Shown here piece after piece: positions 35,606 to 43,178 of a stretch of 53,682 nt of DNA. The translations under genes were made by a program, and so were the position numbers. The notes under the pieces were generated by a model. The model searched no databases and was not told the DNA's origin. It saw only the letters and a list, made by a program, of their open reading frames with translations. Numbering within the stretch: position 1 is the stretch's first letter; every line of letters starts with the position of its first letter. Origin of the DNA: a virus; the IMG/VR virus record IMGVR_UViG_3300034407_002160, positions 1 to 53,682 of that record; one strand, given 5' to 3'.

Positions 35606-35827
35606 ATGAAGGAAGTCGTAACAATGGTCAAAGGATATATTGATGATTTAGCTCATCTACTTATGTCCTTTGTAGCTATAGGTGCCATTTCTGAAGTAAT
35701 ATTTGGAAGCGGTATCTTTGGCGTCAACGTTATAGGTAACCTAACATCCATCATTAACAAGTTCGGCGAGTCGGGTTTCGCTGGGCTTGTCGCCTTGTTG
35801 GTGTTGGTGGGTTTATTTCGAAAGTAG
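35606..35827 (+). CDS. Isolated small membrane protein, 73 aa
   Basis: Plus-strand gene preceded by the ribosome site CGGGAGATAACC. Protein: a short polar start (MKEVVTMVKGYIDDLAH), then two hydrophobic segments (about 18-45 and 54-70) rich in G, A and V with GxxxG-like spacing, ending LFRK. A second ATG at 35624 would remove six residues. GC is higher than in neighbouring genes (about 45 percent over the last 60 bases). Layout fits a small coat-, holin- or pilin-like membrane protein; I do not recognise a family. It has its own leader and terminator, unlike any other structural gene here, suggesting separate and perhaps strong expression. Confidence 0.75.
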   Translation: MKEVVTMVKGYIDDLAHLLMSFVAIGAISEVIFGSGIFGVNVIGNLTSIINKFGESGFAGLVALLVLVGLFRK

Positions 35828-35866
35828 GAGCGAAATAGTTCTGTATTCCTACAATTAATACAGAGC

Positions 35867-35902
35867 AAAAAAAGAGGGAAGTGTAAAAGCTTCCCTTTTT
35901 TT
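35867..35902. terminator. Bidirectional intrinsic terminator
   Basis: AGGGAAG (35875-35881) pairs with CTTCCCT (35890-35896), followed by seven T on the plus strand (35896-35902) and by TTTTTTT on the minus strand (35867-35873). It ends both the plus-strand small gene and the minus-strand tRNA transcript. A second stem, CTGTATT/AATACAG, lies at 35841-35863. Confidence 0.8.
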
Positions 35903-35911
35903 GTTTATGTG

Positions 35912-35984
35912 AGCCTGAGATTGGATTCGAACCAACGACCTGAACATTACAAATGTCCTGCTCTACCAACTGAGCTACTCAGGC
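35912..35984 (-). tRNA. tRNA-Thr (UGU)
   Basis: Acceptor GCCTGAG/CTCAGGC, D-arm with GCTCAGTTGGTAGAGC, anticodon loop TTTGTAA (anticodon TGT), T-arm GTTGG TTCGAAT CCAAT-type. CCA is not encoded. Discriminator is T. Confidence 0.93.
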
Positions 35985-36016
35985 TTTTGACTACATTCAT
36001 TTGTAACCTAATTTAG

Positions 36017-36088
36017 TAGCCCGTAGGAGAATCGAACTCCTGTTGCAGGAATGAAAATCCTGAGTCCTAACCACTAGACGAACGGGCC
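36017..36088 (-). tRNA. tRNA-Glu (UUC)
   Basis: Acceptor GGCCCGT/ACGGGCT with a G-U first pair, D-arm GTCTAGTGGTTAGGAC, anticodon stem CAGGA/TCCTG around loop TTTTCAT (anticodon TTC), T-arm AGGAG TTCGATT CTCCT. No encoded CCA. Confidence 0.92.
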
Positions 36089-36092
36089 ATTG

Positions 36093-36165
36093 TGGAGCTG
36101 ACAGGAATCGAACCTGCGACCTCCTCCGTGCAAGGGAGGCGCTCTCCCAACTGAGCTACAGCCCC
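36093..36165 (-). tRNA. tRNA-Ala (UGC)
   Basis: Acceptor GGGGCTG/CAGCTCC with the alanine identity pair G3-U70, anticodon stem CCTCC/GGAGG around loop CTTGCAC (anticodon TGC). The acceptor stem is identical to that of the tmRNA at 43179-43585. No encoded CCA. Confidence 0.94.
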
Positions 36166-36192
36166 ATACTTTGTGTCAATCACGACACAAGT

Positions 36193-36375
36193 TTACTTAG
36201 GTGAAAATATTTTCTTAGCACCCTTCATAACAGCGTCAAGAAATTTATTATTCTCTGTTGTTTTTTTTAGTCTATATATTCTTTTAGACTGTTTATTAAT
36301 TGTAGTGTAACTAGTGTCGTCTCTATAATTATTTTTATTTATTTTCTTTTTTGTCGTCTTTCTTTTTACTGCCAT
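36193..36375 (-). CDS. Hypothetical basic protein, 60 aa
   Basis: Very basic (MAVKRKTTKKKINKNNY and KQSKRIYRLKK) with a C-terminal helix ending FLDAVMKGAKKIFSPK. It follows the late sigma gene by 11 bases with RBS AAGGAGA. Position next to gp55-like suggests a transcription accessory or DNA-binding role, but no motif supports it. Confidence 0.6.
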   Translation of the reverse strand: MAVKRKTTKKKINKNNYRDDTSYTTINKQSKRIYRLKKTTENNKFLDAVMKGAKKIFSPK

Positions 36376-36386
36376 AACAGTCTCCT

Positions 36387-37118
36387 TTAAAATATACTAC
36401 CAGTGTTAGATGTATCGATACCACCTGTACCTGAAAACTCTTCTAACATATTAAAGTAGTATTTTTTCATTTGATTAATAACTCTTGTAATATGTTGAGT
36501 GTTAGAACCAGTCATTTCACGAATCATAATATACAAAGCTTTCTTGTTAAAGTTTTCTATGTTCATTCGTCTTCTAAATAATTCTAATACTGCATCAGCC
36601 ACTAAAATATCTTTTTGTCTGCGAAATATATTGGTTATGTTATTATCCCAATATTCTAACATTTGACCTACGAATTCTTGATTGAAATCATTAATTTCAG
36701 TTTGTTCATTTTCAGAGTATACATTTCTTTTATAATCAAGAGTGATTATATCATCGTGTATCTTCATCTTTTTATAATTATTGTTATTATTTAAAATTAA
36801 ATAATTTTTACCTACTATAGAAAAATAAGAAAATGCTCTACCTTTATCAGGTTGATATTTTGGTATTTGTAATACCATAAAAGATACTACTTCATGCTTT
36901 ACTTGTTCAAGTGGTACATCAAAATAATAAAACTTAAAAGTGTGAATTAAGTTTTCTGCCATTTTTACAAAAGCAGCGTGTATATGTTCACCATATATTC
37001 TGTTTTTAATCGCAGGATTAGAAGCTTCATTATATCTTATTATTGCATCTTGTACAGGTTGACCAAAATACATTTTACTTTTTTTACGTCTTTTTTTCTT
37101 AATGACTTTATCAGGCAT
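36387..37118 (-). CDS. Late-transcription sigma factor, T4 gp55-like
   Basis: 243 residues. The region FVKMAENLIHTFKFYYFDVPLEQVKHEVVSFM... with PDKGRAFSYFSIVGKNYLI is the sigma region-2-like core seen in gp55 and its marine relatives (ALxPFDPxKGRAFSYF-type motif). The C-terminal part binds core polymerase or DNA less clearly. gp55 directs host RNA polymerase to late promoters with a clamp. Its presence supports the idea that the recurrent TATATTTAT sites are late promoters. Confidence 0.88.
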   Translation of the reverse strand: MPDKVIKKKRRKKSKMYFGQPVQDAIIRYNEASNPAIKNRIYGEHIHAAFVKMAENLIHTFKFYYFDVPLEQVKHEVVSFMVLQIPKYQPDKGRAFSYFSIVGKNYLILNNNNNYKKMKIHDDIITLDYKRNVYSENEQTEINDFNQEFVGQMLEYWDNNITNIFRRQKDILVADAVLELFRRRMNIENFNKKALYIMIREMTGSNTQHITRVINQMKKYYFNMLEEFSGTGGIDTSNTGSIF

Positions 37119-37367
37119 TTAGTTATTCTCCTTTAAATTATCTAGTTCATTTGTTATTTCTTTAATTCTTTTGAATACGGAACCAACCTCATCATCTGCT
37201 TCAAAGTAACCTTTTGAGTCAACTTCTTTTAATTTTCTTTGAACTGATTCAGCTCGTTGTGAAAAATTCTCTACCCAATTTTCTAGTAGTTCAGTTTTTC
37301 TAAATAAGTTCCAAATTACATATCCTTCAGTCAATGCAACTAAACTTAATATTATTTCAACAATCAT
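37119..37367 (-). CDS. Small membrane-anchored coiled-coil protein, 82 aa
   Basis: One N-terminal membrane helix (MIVEIILSLVALTEGYVIWNL) followed by a coiled coil with many charged residues to the end. It lies one base from the sigma gene start and shares a base with the HD gene stop. No family known. Confidence 0.68.
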   Translation of the reverse strand: MIVEIILSLVALTEGYVIWNLFRKTELLENWVENFSQRAESVQRKLKEVDSKGYFEADDEVGSVFKRIKEITNELDNLKENN

Positions 37368-38185
37368 TATTTATCTCCGAATAATTCGTTAAACAAGTCT
37401 TTTGACTTATCAGATAATATTTCAGGTGTTTTATCTTCTGATATTGCTTTCTTAATATTACTTACTGACTCTTGTTCTTTCTGTTCACGTTCAACTTTTA
37501 ACTCAGGTTTCAATACTTCATCATACTTAATACCTGAATCTTTACTAAACATATACTGTTCTTTTTCCCAACGAGTAGCTAACATATCTGCAGTGTGTAA
37601 TAGATATGGTAAGTTAGTTTTTAAATTCTTTGCTTCACCATAACCCATATAATAACCTTTGTTAGCTTCTTCATACATACCATCAGTAAGTCGTAAAGCA
37701 AGATATTCTATTTCACTCATCTTGATATCAAACTGACTTAATAACCAAACAGACCTATCCGTTACTGTCATATAATGTAACCTATCATCATAATCGTACA
37801 TCTTACCTTGATTGATTCTATGCCATTCTGATTCATTTGGTTTATAATAATCATAATCTAAATTACCTACTTTACCTAAGTCGTGATGTAGAGTACAAAA
37901 TATAACTGCTTCTTTATCATATTCTGATGTATGCATACCTAACTTTTCATATAGTTCAAATATCTCTAATGCAAATTTTGTAACATTTAATATGTGACAT
38001 ATATAACCACCTGGAAATGCATTGTGATAATACACAACACCACTTGCTGGTGCAAACATCATTCTGTCTTTAAAATACTCATACATTTTTAAGATGTTAT
38101 CTCTACGTTCACCATCAAAAGTATCTGTAATTAACTGAATTACCTCATCCCATTTACCTTGTAATTGTTCAGCATTCATTTTCAT
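37367..38185 (-). CDS. HD-domain phosphohydrolase
   Basis: 272 residues with the HD signature: a His in YICHILNVTKFALE, then FCTLHHDLGKVGNLD (the HD pair), and a later HTADMLATRWE with the C-terminal Asp. HD enzymes hydrolyse phosphate esters of nucleotides or nucleic acids. The gene lies in the DNA-modification operon directly after the DpdA-like gene, so a role in nucleotide pool control is possible. Substrate cannot be told from sequence. Confidence 0.85.
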   Translation of the reverse strand: MKMNAEQLQGKWDEVIQLITDTFDGERRDNILKMYEYFKDRMMFAPASGVVYYHNAFPGGYICHILNVTKFALEIFELYEKLGMHTSEYDKEAVIFCTLHHDLGKVGNLDYDYYKPNESEWHRINQGKMYDYDDRLHYMTVTDRSVWLLSQFDIKMSEIEYLALRLTDGMYEEANKGYYMGYGEAKNLKTNLPYLLHTADMLATRWEKEQYMFSKDSGIKYDEVLKPELKVEREQKEQESVSNIKKAISEDKTPEILSDKSKDLFNELFGDK

Positions 38186-38197
38186 ATTGTTCTCCTA

Positions 38198-39379
38198 TTA
38201 GAAAAATTTATTTTCAATTGTTTCATTTTCACTTTTAACATTACTTAATCTTTTAAATAAAGGTTTGTACTTTTCAAATACATCTCTTGGTTTATCACTT
38301 TTTACCATATCATCAATAGACTGTAATAACTCATACATATCATTCGACAATATTTGTTTCTTAATATAATCGTGACTATAAACATAGTACTCAGCTTTCT
38401 CAATAGCTTCTTTAAATACCATAAAATTATGAAGTCGTATAGCCATAGTACATTGACCTTTCCATTCTACAGTATCATCCCAAGTTAATGCTTCTCTTAA
38501 ATATTCTCTATCAAACTCAGTAGTTACTGGTAGATGTTTGAATACTTGGTCTTTAAATGAATCATCATACTTAGGTACATTTATTGAACGAAATGCTGGT
38601 TTCTTAAAATCATAACTATGATAATAAGAACCAAAAACAACAGCTCTATCTGGTGATGAACTATCAGTAGTAACAATTATTTTTGAGTCAACTTCATTTA
38701 AAGATTTTTGTAATTGATTTAACATTAAGAAATCTTTAACTTTAGATATACCTAAAATATGAAAATATTTGTTTGTATCTTTTAGATGTTCTCCACCTTG
38801 TAATAATGACATTACACCTGACATAAAAGCAAATACATTTCTACCACCACCACCGACAGCCCAACCTTGAAATGGATAGTCTTTCATTTCATTATACCAG
38901 TTTATATATTCAAGGTCATTTGTACCCTGTACTACATTTAAAAAATCAGTATTACCAGATTGATTATCTGCAAAGTATTTAAAATTGTCTTTACTAATCT
39001 TTAAACACTCTTCATACATACCTTCGTATTTTATCTTAGGTGGAATATCTAAGTTCATTGCTATATCTGAATTGTGTTCTAACCATTTAAAGATTCTTTC
39101 ACGTATGGACATATCCCATTTGATAGCACCAGATGCAATTTGGTAACCACCTGAATCACCCATAACAAGATTTTTATCTGTTAATCCTAAATCATTTTTA
39201 TAGTCATCTTTTTTAAAATGATGTCCAGCTGTAATCAATATATCTGTATGTCTGTATTTTTCTGGAAACTCATCACTATAAAATCTTATAGATAAATCAT
39301 TTTTTAATTTAACATTCTTAGCTAATGAACTACCCATAGCACCTGCAGAGAATGATGGAAAGTATATAAATTTACTCAT
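38198..39379 (-). CDS. dpdA: DpdA-like DNA guanine transglycosylase
   Basis: 393 residues. Motifs of the tRNA-guanine transglycosylase superfamily are visible: LVMGDSGGYQIA (DSGG(F/Y)Q core), DFLNVVQGTND, QGWAVGGGGRNVF (glycine-rich strand) and IIVTTDSSSPDRAV with Asp near the expected nucleophile position. In phages DpdA swaps guanine in DNA for a 7-deazaguanine such as preQ0. The gene lies in one operon with folE, queD, queE and queC, which make preQ0. No queF is in the window, so preQ0 itself is the most likely base, though a reduced form cannot be ruled out. Confidence 0.85.
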   Translation of the reverse strand: MSKFIYFPSFSAGAMGSSLAKNVKLKNDLSIRFYSDEFPEKYRHTDILITAGHHFKKDDYKNDLGLTDKNLVMGDSGGYQIASGAIKWDMSIRERIFKWLEHNSDIAMNLDIPPKIKYEGMYEECLKISKDNFKYFADNQSGNTDFLNVVQGTNDLEYINWYNEMKDYPFQGWAVGGGGRNVFAFMSGVMSLLQGGEHLKDTNKYFHILGISKVKDFLMLNQLQKSLNEVDSKIIVTTDSSSPDRAVVFGSYYHSYDFKKPAFRSINVPKYDDSFKDQVFKHLPVTTEFDREYLREALTWDDTVEWKGQCTMAIRLHNFMVFKEAIEKAEYYVYSHDYIKKQILSNDMYELLQSIDDMVKSDKPRDVFEKYKPLFKRLSNVKSENETIENKFF

Positions 39380-39786
39380 TTTAAATAGTCCTGTATTTCT
39401 TGTGAGTTTTCAGTTTCCCAAGGATAAACAATCCATTTATCACCCTTTTCAACAACTGAAAAATCTGGTTTAACAATACTTTGTTCGTGTTCGTGAATTG
39501 TTACGTAAAAACTTTTTTCTGATAGAGAATGTTTTTTATATTTTTTTAATGTTTTACCTGTATCAGCTATATCATCTATAATCAGAGTATCTTGTGTAAC
39601 TTTTTCAAAACTCTCGATATAAGGTATACCTGTTTTGTGACTTAACATTACAGCTAGTATCACACCACCTCTTGGTATACCATAGATGTTATTAAATTCA
39701 ACACCTGCGTGTCTAATAGTCTCGATATAGTGTGATATATCATCTACGTATCTTTCTATAGCTTTCCAACTTACAAATTCTTTCAT
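39376..39786 (-). CDS. Phosphoribosyltransferase (type I PRTase fold)
   Basis: 136 residues. The PRPP-binding motif is TLIIDDIADTGKTL, and an upstream GIPRGGVILAVML loop matches XPRT/HPRT-type enzymes. The C-terminal KWIVYPWE is the usual hood end of small xanthine/guanine PRTases. It overlaps both neighbours (DpdA-like and FolE) by 4 bases, so it belongs to the modification operon. It may convert a purine or deazapurine base to nucleotide, or simply salvage guanine; substrate is not visible. Confidence 0.82.
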   Translation of the reverse strand: MKEFVSWKAIERYVDDISHYIETIRHAGVEFNNIYGIPRGGVILAVMLSHKTGIPYIESFEKVTQDTLIIDDIADTGKTLKKYKKHSLSEKSFYVTIHEHEQSIVKPDFSVVEKGDKWIVYPWETENSQEIQDYLK

Positions 39787-40412
39787 TTTAAATCCCTTAT
39801 AAAGTTATAAAATTCTTCTTTTGCTCTTGCAGTTTTTTTAAATGCCCCACTCAACTTAGATGTCTTCATAGTAGCATTGTGTTTGACACCACGAATAAAT
39901 GCACACATATGGTTAGCCTCTACCATCACAGCAGTACCAATATTTTGTTCACATACTCCATCTATATGACTGTGAATTTGCATTGTTAAGTTCTCTTGTA
40001 CTTGAGGTCGTCTAGCATAAAACTCAACAATACGATTTAACTTACTTAGTCCTATCACTTTACCCTCAGGTGTAGGTAGATAAGCTACGTGAGCATGTCC
40101 TGTAAAAGGTAAATGATGATGTGAACAAAATGAATGTAGTTTTATGTTACCTTGAAAAACCATACCATCATACCCATCAACATTATCAAATGCTGTAATC
40201 TTAGGAGGTTCATTATACACACCTGAAGCTAAGTCATTGACAAAAGCTTTAGTCACTCTCATCGGTGTGTCTGAAGAATTAGGGTCACTTTCCCAATCAA
40301 ATCCAAGAGCTGTCATATAACGACCGTAGTGTTTTGCAGCCTCGTTTATCATATTTAATTTTTCATCTACATTTAATGGTCTATTACCATTTGCATGTTT
40401 TAATTTATTCAT
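39783..40412 (-). CDS. folE: GTP cyclohydrolase I
   Basis: 209 residues with SFCSHHHLPFTGHAHVAYLP (zinc Cys/His) and VIGLSKLNRIVEFYARRPQVQE, the GTP-binding signature, followed by CAFIRGVKH. It makes 7,8-dihydroneopterin triphosphate, the first precursor of preQ0. It overlaps QueC by 8 bases. Together with QueD, QueE and QueC it gives a complete preQ0 pathway. Confidence 0.95.
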   Translation of the reverse strand: MNKLKHANGNRPLNVDEKLNMINEAAKHYGRYMTALGFDWESDPNSSDTPMRVTKAFVNDLASGVYNEPPKITAFDNVDGYDGMVFQGNIKLHSFCSHHHLPFTGHAHVAYLPTPEGKVIGLSKLNRIVEFYARRPQVQENLTMQIHSHIDGVCEQNIGTAVMVEANHMCAFIRGVKHNATMKTSKLSGAFKKTARAKEEFYNFIRDLK

Positions 40413-41130
40413 ATTCTATTGTGTCCTTAACTTTTAGTTTTTTGAAAGCTAACATCCTATCATTACACGCTCCACATTTACCACAAGACTTACCTGACTT
40501 AGATGGGTTATAGCAAGATAAACTATTTTTAAATATTGTTTCGTGATTTAAACCTAAGTTGTCACAACACTCAAGAGCATCTTTGACAATTAAATGTTTG
40601 TATCCATCTACATAAGGTAAGTAATAATTAATTTTATCTGATTCTACATTACCTTCTTTGAATGCACTTTCTAGTTTTTCAAAAAATATACGAGTAGAGT
40701 CTGGTGGTATAGTATGTTCACCGTCGTGTACACCTAATGCAATATCTACAGATACATTTTTTTCTTTTACTAATGATACTGCATAACCGTAAATCAAACT
40801 TGAAAATATAGCATTTCTATTTGGTACAAAATTTGATTTCATTTTAGTTTCATCAGTTTTACCTGTTGGAACATATATACCGTCACTTGTCAATGATGAA
40901 TTAAATTTACCCATAAAACTTGATAAGTTCATATAAGTGTGATGTATATTAAAGTTTTTTGATTTCAAATATTTTAAATTAGCTTCTAACTTAGTTAACT
41001 CTAATTGATTTTTTTGACCATAATAAAAACTAACTACGTGAACTCTATCATAATCTTTGTTTAATAGATGTACTAATAATGATGTAGAATCTAATCCACC
41101 ACTAATACTTAGCACTGCCTCTTTATTCAT
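40405..41130 (-). CDS. queC: 7-cyano-7-deazaguanine (preQ0) synthase QueC
   Basis: 241 residues from the ATG at 41130 (RBS GGAGTAAAG); an upstream ATG at 41160 lies inside the previous gene and is less likely. Motifs: PP-loop SISGGLDST near residue 9-17, FVPNRNAIF, and the C-terminal zinc ligands in SCYNPSKSGKSCGKCGACNDR. It converts CDG to preQ0 with ATP and ammonia. Confidence 0.95.
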   Translation of the reverse strand: MNKEAVLSISGGLDSTSLLVHLLNKDYDRVHVVSFYYGQKNQLELTKLEANLKYLKSKNFNIHHTYMNLSSFMGKFNSSLTSDGIYVPTGKTDETKMKSNFVPNRNAIFSSLIYGYAVSLVKEKNVSVDIALGVHDGEHTIPPDSTRIFFEKLESAFKEGNVESDKINYYLPYVDGYKHLIVKDALECCDNLGLNHETIFKNSLSCYNPSKSGKSCGKCGACNDRMLAFKKLKVKDTIEYE

Positions 41131-41344
41131 CTTTACTCCATTGTTTATAACCATATACATTCATACCTAATACAAATACACTTACTGCAATTTGTGGTAT
41201 TGCATTTATTAAATAACTGTAAACTAAAAATACTATGTTACCTAAACCCCAAACAATAAAACACATTTTATATTTTTGTGCGTTGAGATAATAACCTAAC
41301 ATAATTAATACAGTACCTAACCAACCTATTGTTTCAACAATCAC
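41123..41344 (-). CDS. Small membrane protein inside the preQ0 operon, 73 aa
   Basis: Three hydrophobic segments (IGWLGTVLIMLGYYLNAQ, CFIVWGLGNIVFLVYSYLI, PQIAVSVFVLGMNVYGYKQW). The last piece (MNVYGYKQW) resembles the end of PnuC-like nucleoside transporters, but the protein is only about a third of that length. It overlaps QueC by 8 bases and QueE by one, so it is tightly built into the operon. It could assemble as an oligomer and handle a base or nucleoside, which is speculation. Confidence 0.65.
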   Translation of the reverse strand: MIVETIGWLGTVLIMLGYYLNAQKYKMCFIVWGLGNIVFLVYSYLINAIPQIAVSVFVLGMNVYGYKQWSKDE

Positions 41345-42099
41345 TAAACACCTCTTTCATCTCCATAAGCTAATATGTGTAATCTGTCTGTAAAGTTATA
41401 ACCTTGTTGAGTACATATATCCATTAACCACTTACGTCTTTCATTCAACTGTTTACGTTCTAAACCTTCAGGCATCAACCATACTTTATTATTTGGTATG
41501 AACAATTTTTGTTGTAACATCTTCACTTCTTCTAAATCTTTTTCACTTGATATGACTGGTTTTAATTGATAGTCTGGATGAACATCAAGTAACATTGCCA
41601 TAGCATCGTAATTACAACGCCACTTTTCGTGTTTCTTTTTATCAGCCTCAGTAACTACTTTACCAGTGTAAGTCATTACAGTACCAGGTCTTGGAGTACT
41701 ATTCGATAACTTAGGTGATAATGAAATCATATCAGCTTCAGTATTTACATACTCACTACCCTCAGTTTCTATTGTTATGTAACTGTCATAGAGTTTACCT
41801 ATCTTACAAAGTTCTTGTAACATCTCAGCGTGTATTGTAGGACCTCCACCAGTAATCATAGTGTGTTTTATATGTGAGTGTTTTTGATAGAACTCATGCA
41901 CATCATCATATGTAAATCTACCTTTTTCAGGTTTCCAAGAGCTATATGGTGTATCACAAAACGAATCAGCAAACTGACAACGTAATCTACAACCACTTAC
42001 ACGAATCAAGATATGAGGTATTCCCATAAGTTTACCTTCACCTTGTAGGCAAGTATACATTTCATTTATAGGGAGTTTTTTATCTGACATATTCTGCAT
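41344..42099 (-). CDS. queE: 7-carboxy-7-deazaguanine synthase QueE (radical SAM)
   Basis: 251 residues. The radical-SAM cluster motif is SGCRLRCQFADSFCDTPYSSW: Cys spacing CX3CX6C rather than the common CX3CX2C, so the last spacing is enlarged. MITGGGPTIH and ITIETEGSEY follow, as in QueE. The start overlaps QueD by 20 bases. It converts CPH4 to CDG. Confidence 0.92.
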   Translation of the reverse strand: MQNMSDKKLPINEMYTCLQGEGKLMGIPHILIRVSGCRLRCQFADSFCDTPYSSWKPEKGRFTYDDVHEFYQKHSHIKHTMITGGGPTIHAEMLQELCKIGKLYDSYITIETEGSEYVNTEADMISLSPKLSNSTPRPGTVMTYTGKVVTEADKKKHEKWRCNYDAMAMLLDVHPDYQLKPVISSEKDLEEVKMLQQKLFIPNNKVWLMPEGLERKQLNERRKWLMDICTQQGYNFTDRLHILAYGDERGV

Positions 42100-42523
42100 G
42101 ATTGTTTTCGTGTTCCCAAACCTCTACTCGTGTAATCTCAACACGATTATTTGTTTTCTCTTTTATCATTGGATTTAATTTGTCATATAGATAACGACAG
42201 GACTCTTCAATACCAGGATAGTAACCATCATCAAGTACATTAAGATATATACCACCTTTACTTTCTAGTTCTTTTAAATCAGATAGTAAAGGGTCATCAG
42301 CAGCAATCAAGACTCTATGGTCCCACTCTGATTCAATCCACTTCTTAACATCTTTTAAGTCACCGAAGTCCATAACCCACCCTCGTTCATCAAGTTCTGA
42401 AGCTTCAAATGTTAAACGAACATATCTACCGTAACCGTGAACATAAGAGCAATGACCTTTATCTCGCCATTGTCTGTGACCTGTTGTGATAGGTCCAAAT
42501 CGTTTAGTTGATTTGAATTTCAT
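42080..42523 (-). CDS. queD: 6-carboxy-tetrahydropterin synthase QueD
   Basis: 147 residues. TTGHRQW supplies the first His, and CSYVHGYGRY contains the catalytic Cys with VHGY in place of VHGH, so the third zinc His is Tyr here. MDFGDLK, then WDHRVL and the C-terminal VEVWEHENN are conserved. It makes CPH4 from dihydroneopterin triphosphate. First gene of the modification operon, driven by the sigma-70-like promoter at 42561-42589. Confidence 0.9.
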   Translation of the reverse strand: MKFKSTKRFGPITTGHRQWRDKGHCSYVHGYGRYVRLTFEASELDERGWVMDFGDLKDVKKWIESEWDHRVLIAADDPLLSDLKELESKGGIYLNVLDDGYYPGIEESCRYLYDKLNPMIKEKTNNRVEITRVEVWEHENNHAEYVR

Positions 42524-42560
42524 TTATAACCTCATTTTTAATTGTATTTTTCAATGTCTT

Positions 42561-42589
42561 AATATACGACATTATTTGTCATTTGTCAA
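42561..42589 (-). promoter_or_regulatory. Strong sigma-70-like promoter before the preQ0 operon
   Basis: TTGACA (42584-42589) and TATATT (42561-42566) with a 17-bp spacer, the canonical spacing. Distance from -10 to the QueD ATG is 37 bases. Matches three other promoters of the same class in this window. Confidence 0.8.
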
Positions 42590-42592
42590 GTA

Positions 42593-43114
42593 TTATTTTC
42601 CTATATTTTCTGAACTATTAAACGTTAAATTAGTTTTTACGATTGATGCCTTTTCAAACTTATATGGTTTTACATCAATTGATTCAAGAATATCAATACG
42701 ATTAACATATCGTTTATTCATTGTATCTCTAACTTGATAAACACCATCTTTACCATCTGTACCTTTTAATAGAATGAAGTCACCGTAGTCTAACCAACCA
42801 CCCCAGCGTTTCAAAAGATTTCTACTCACCGCTATAAATTTATAATTGGACGCATCTTGTGTCCTAATTCGCGTTCCATCTGCGAGAATGTTCGGTGTAG
42901 AATCTGTTTGACGTTCGACTGGTTGATACATAGTTACAGTCACGTGCATTCCTTCTGTTTCATACTCATTCAACTTCTCTGCTAGTCTTTTATTTTCATC
43001 TACCAGAGATTGTAGTTGAATATTCTTATCGCTTAAGAATTTTGTTGATATTATACCATTAGCATATGTAATCAATACAATGGCTAATCCTAAAATATAC
43101 TTATTCTTTTTCAT
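42593..43114 (-). CDS. Membrane-anchored 3D-domain (RlpA/MltA-like) protein
   Basis: 173 residues: a short N-terminal membrane helix (YILGLAIVLITYANGIIS), a coiled coil (VDENKRLAEKLNEYE), then a double-psi beta-barrel of the 3D type: VTVTMYQPVERQTDSTPNIL, ADGTRIR, FIAVSRNLLKRWGGWLDYGD and VYQVRDTMNKRYVNRIDI with a conserved Asp. Such domains act on peptidoglycan (lytic-transglycosylase type) or bind it. It would be anchored in the inner membrane and reach into the wall. A lysis or wall-remodelling role is inferred; the stop falls 3 bases after the preQ0 promoter -35. Confidence 0.75.
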   Translation of the reverse strand: MKKNKYILGLAIVLITYANGIISTKFLSDKNIQLQSLVDENKRLAEKLNEYETEGMHVTVTMYQPVERQTDSTPNILADGTRIRTQDASNYKFIAVSRNLLKRWGGWLDYGDFILLKGTDGKDGVYQVRDTMNKRYVNRIDILESIDVKPYKFEKASIVKTNLTFNSSENIGK

Positions 43115-43132
43115 AGTTGTTTATCCTTTTCT

Positions 43133-43141
43133 ATAAATATA
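43133..43141 (-). promoter_or_regulatory. Late-type element TATATTTAT before 3D-domain gene
   Basis: Exact 9-mer, 18 bases before the ATG at 43114, followed by AAAAGGA ribosome site. On the plus strand it reads TATAAATA. Confidence 0.5.
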
Positions 43142-43178
43142 CTACAGTTTTGTAAAACAATACTTTTTTATTTTATTG

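Noticed and set aside
35653-35969. Minus-strand frames across the plus-strand membrane gene and tRNA-Thr
   Set aside because: They read through a tRNA and a terminator and have no ribosome site; shadows of the real features.
43131-43140. TATAAATA on the plus strand as a T4 late promoter
   Set aside because: It points toward the antisense of the tmRNA with no plus-strand gene ahead; better read as the minus-strand TATATTTAT element.
43115-43178. Terminator after the tmRNA
   Set aside because: The GTTTT/AAAAC pairing leaves a loop too short to form, and no GC stem is present.
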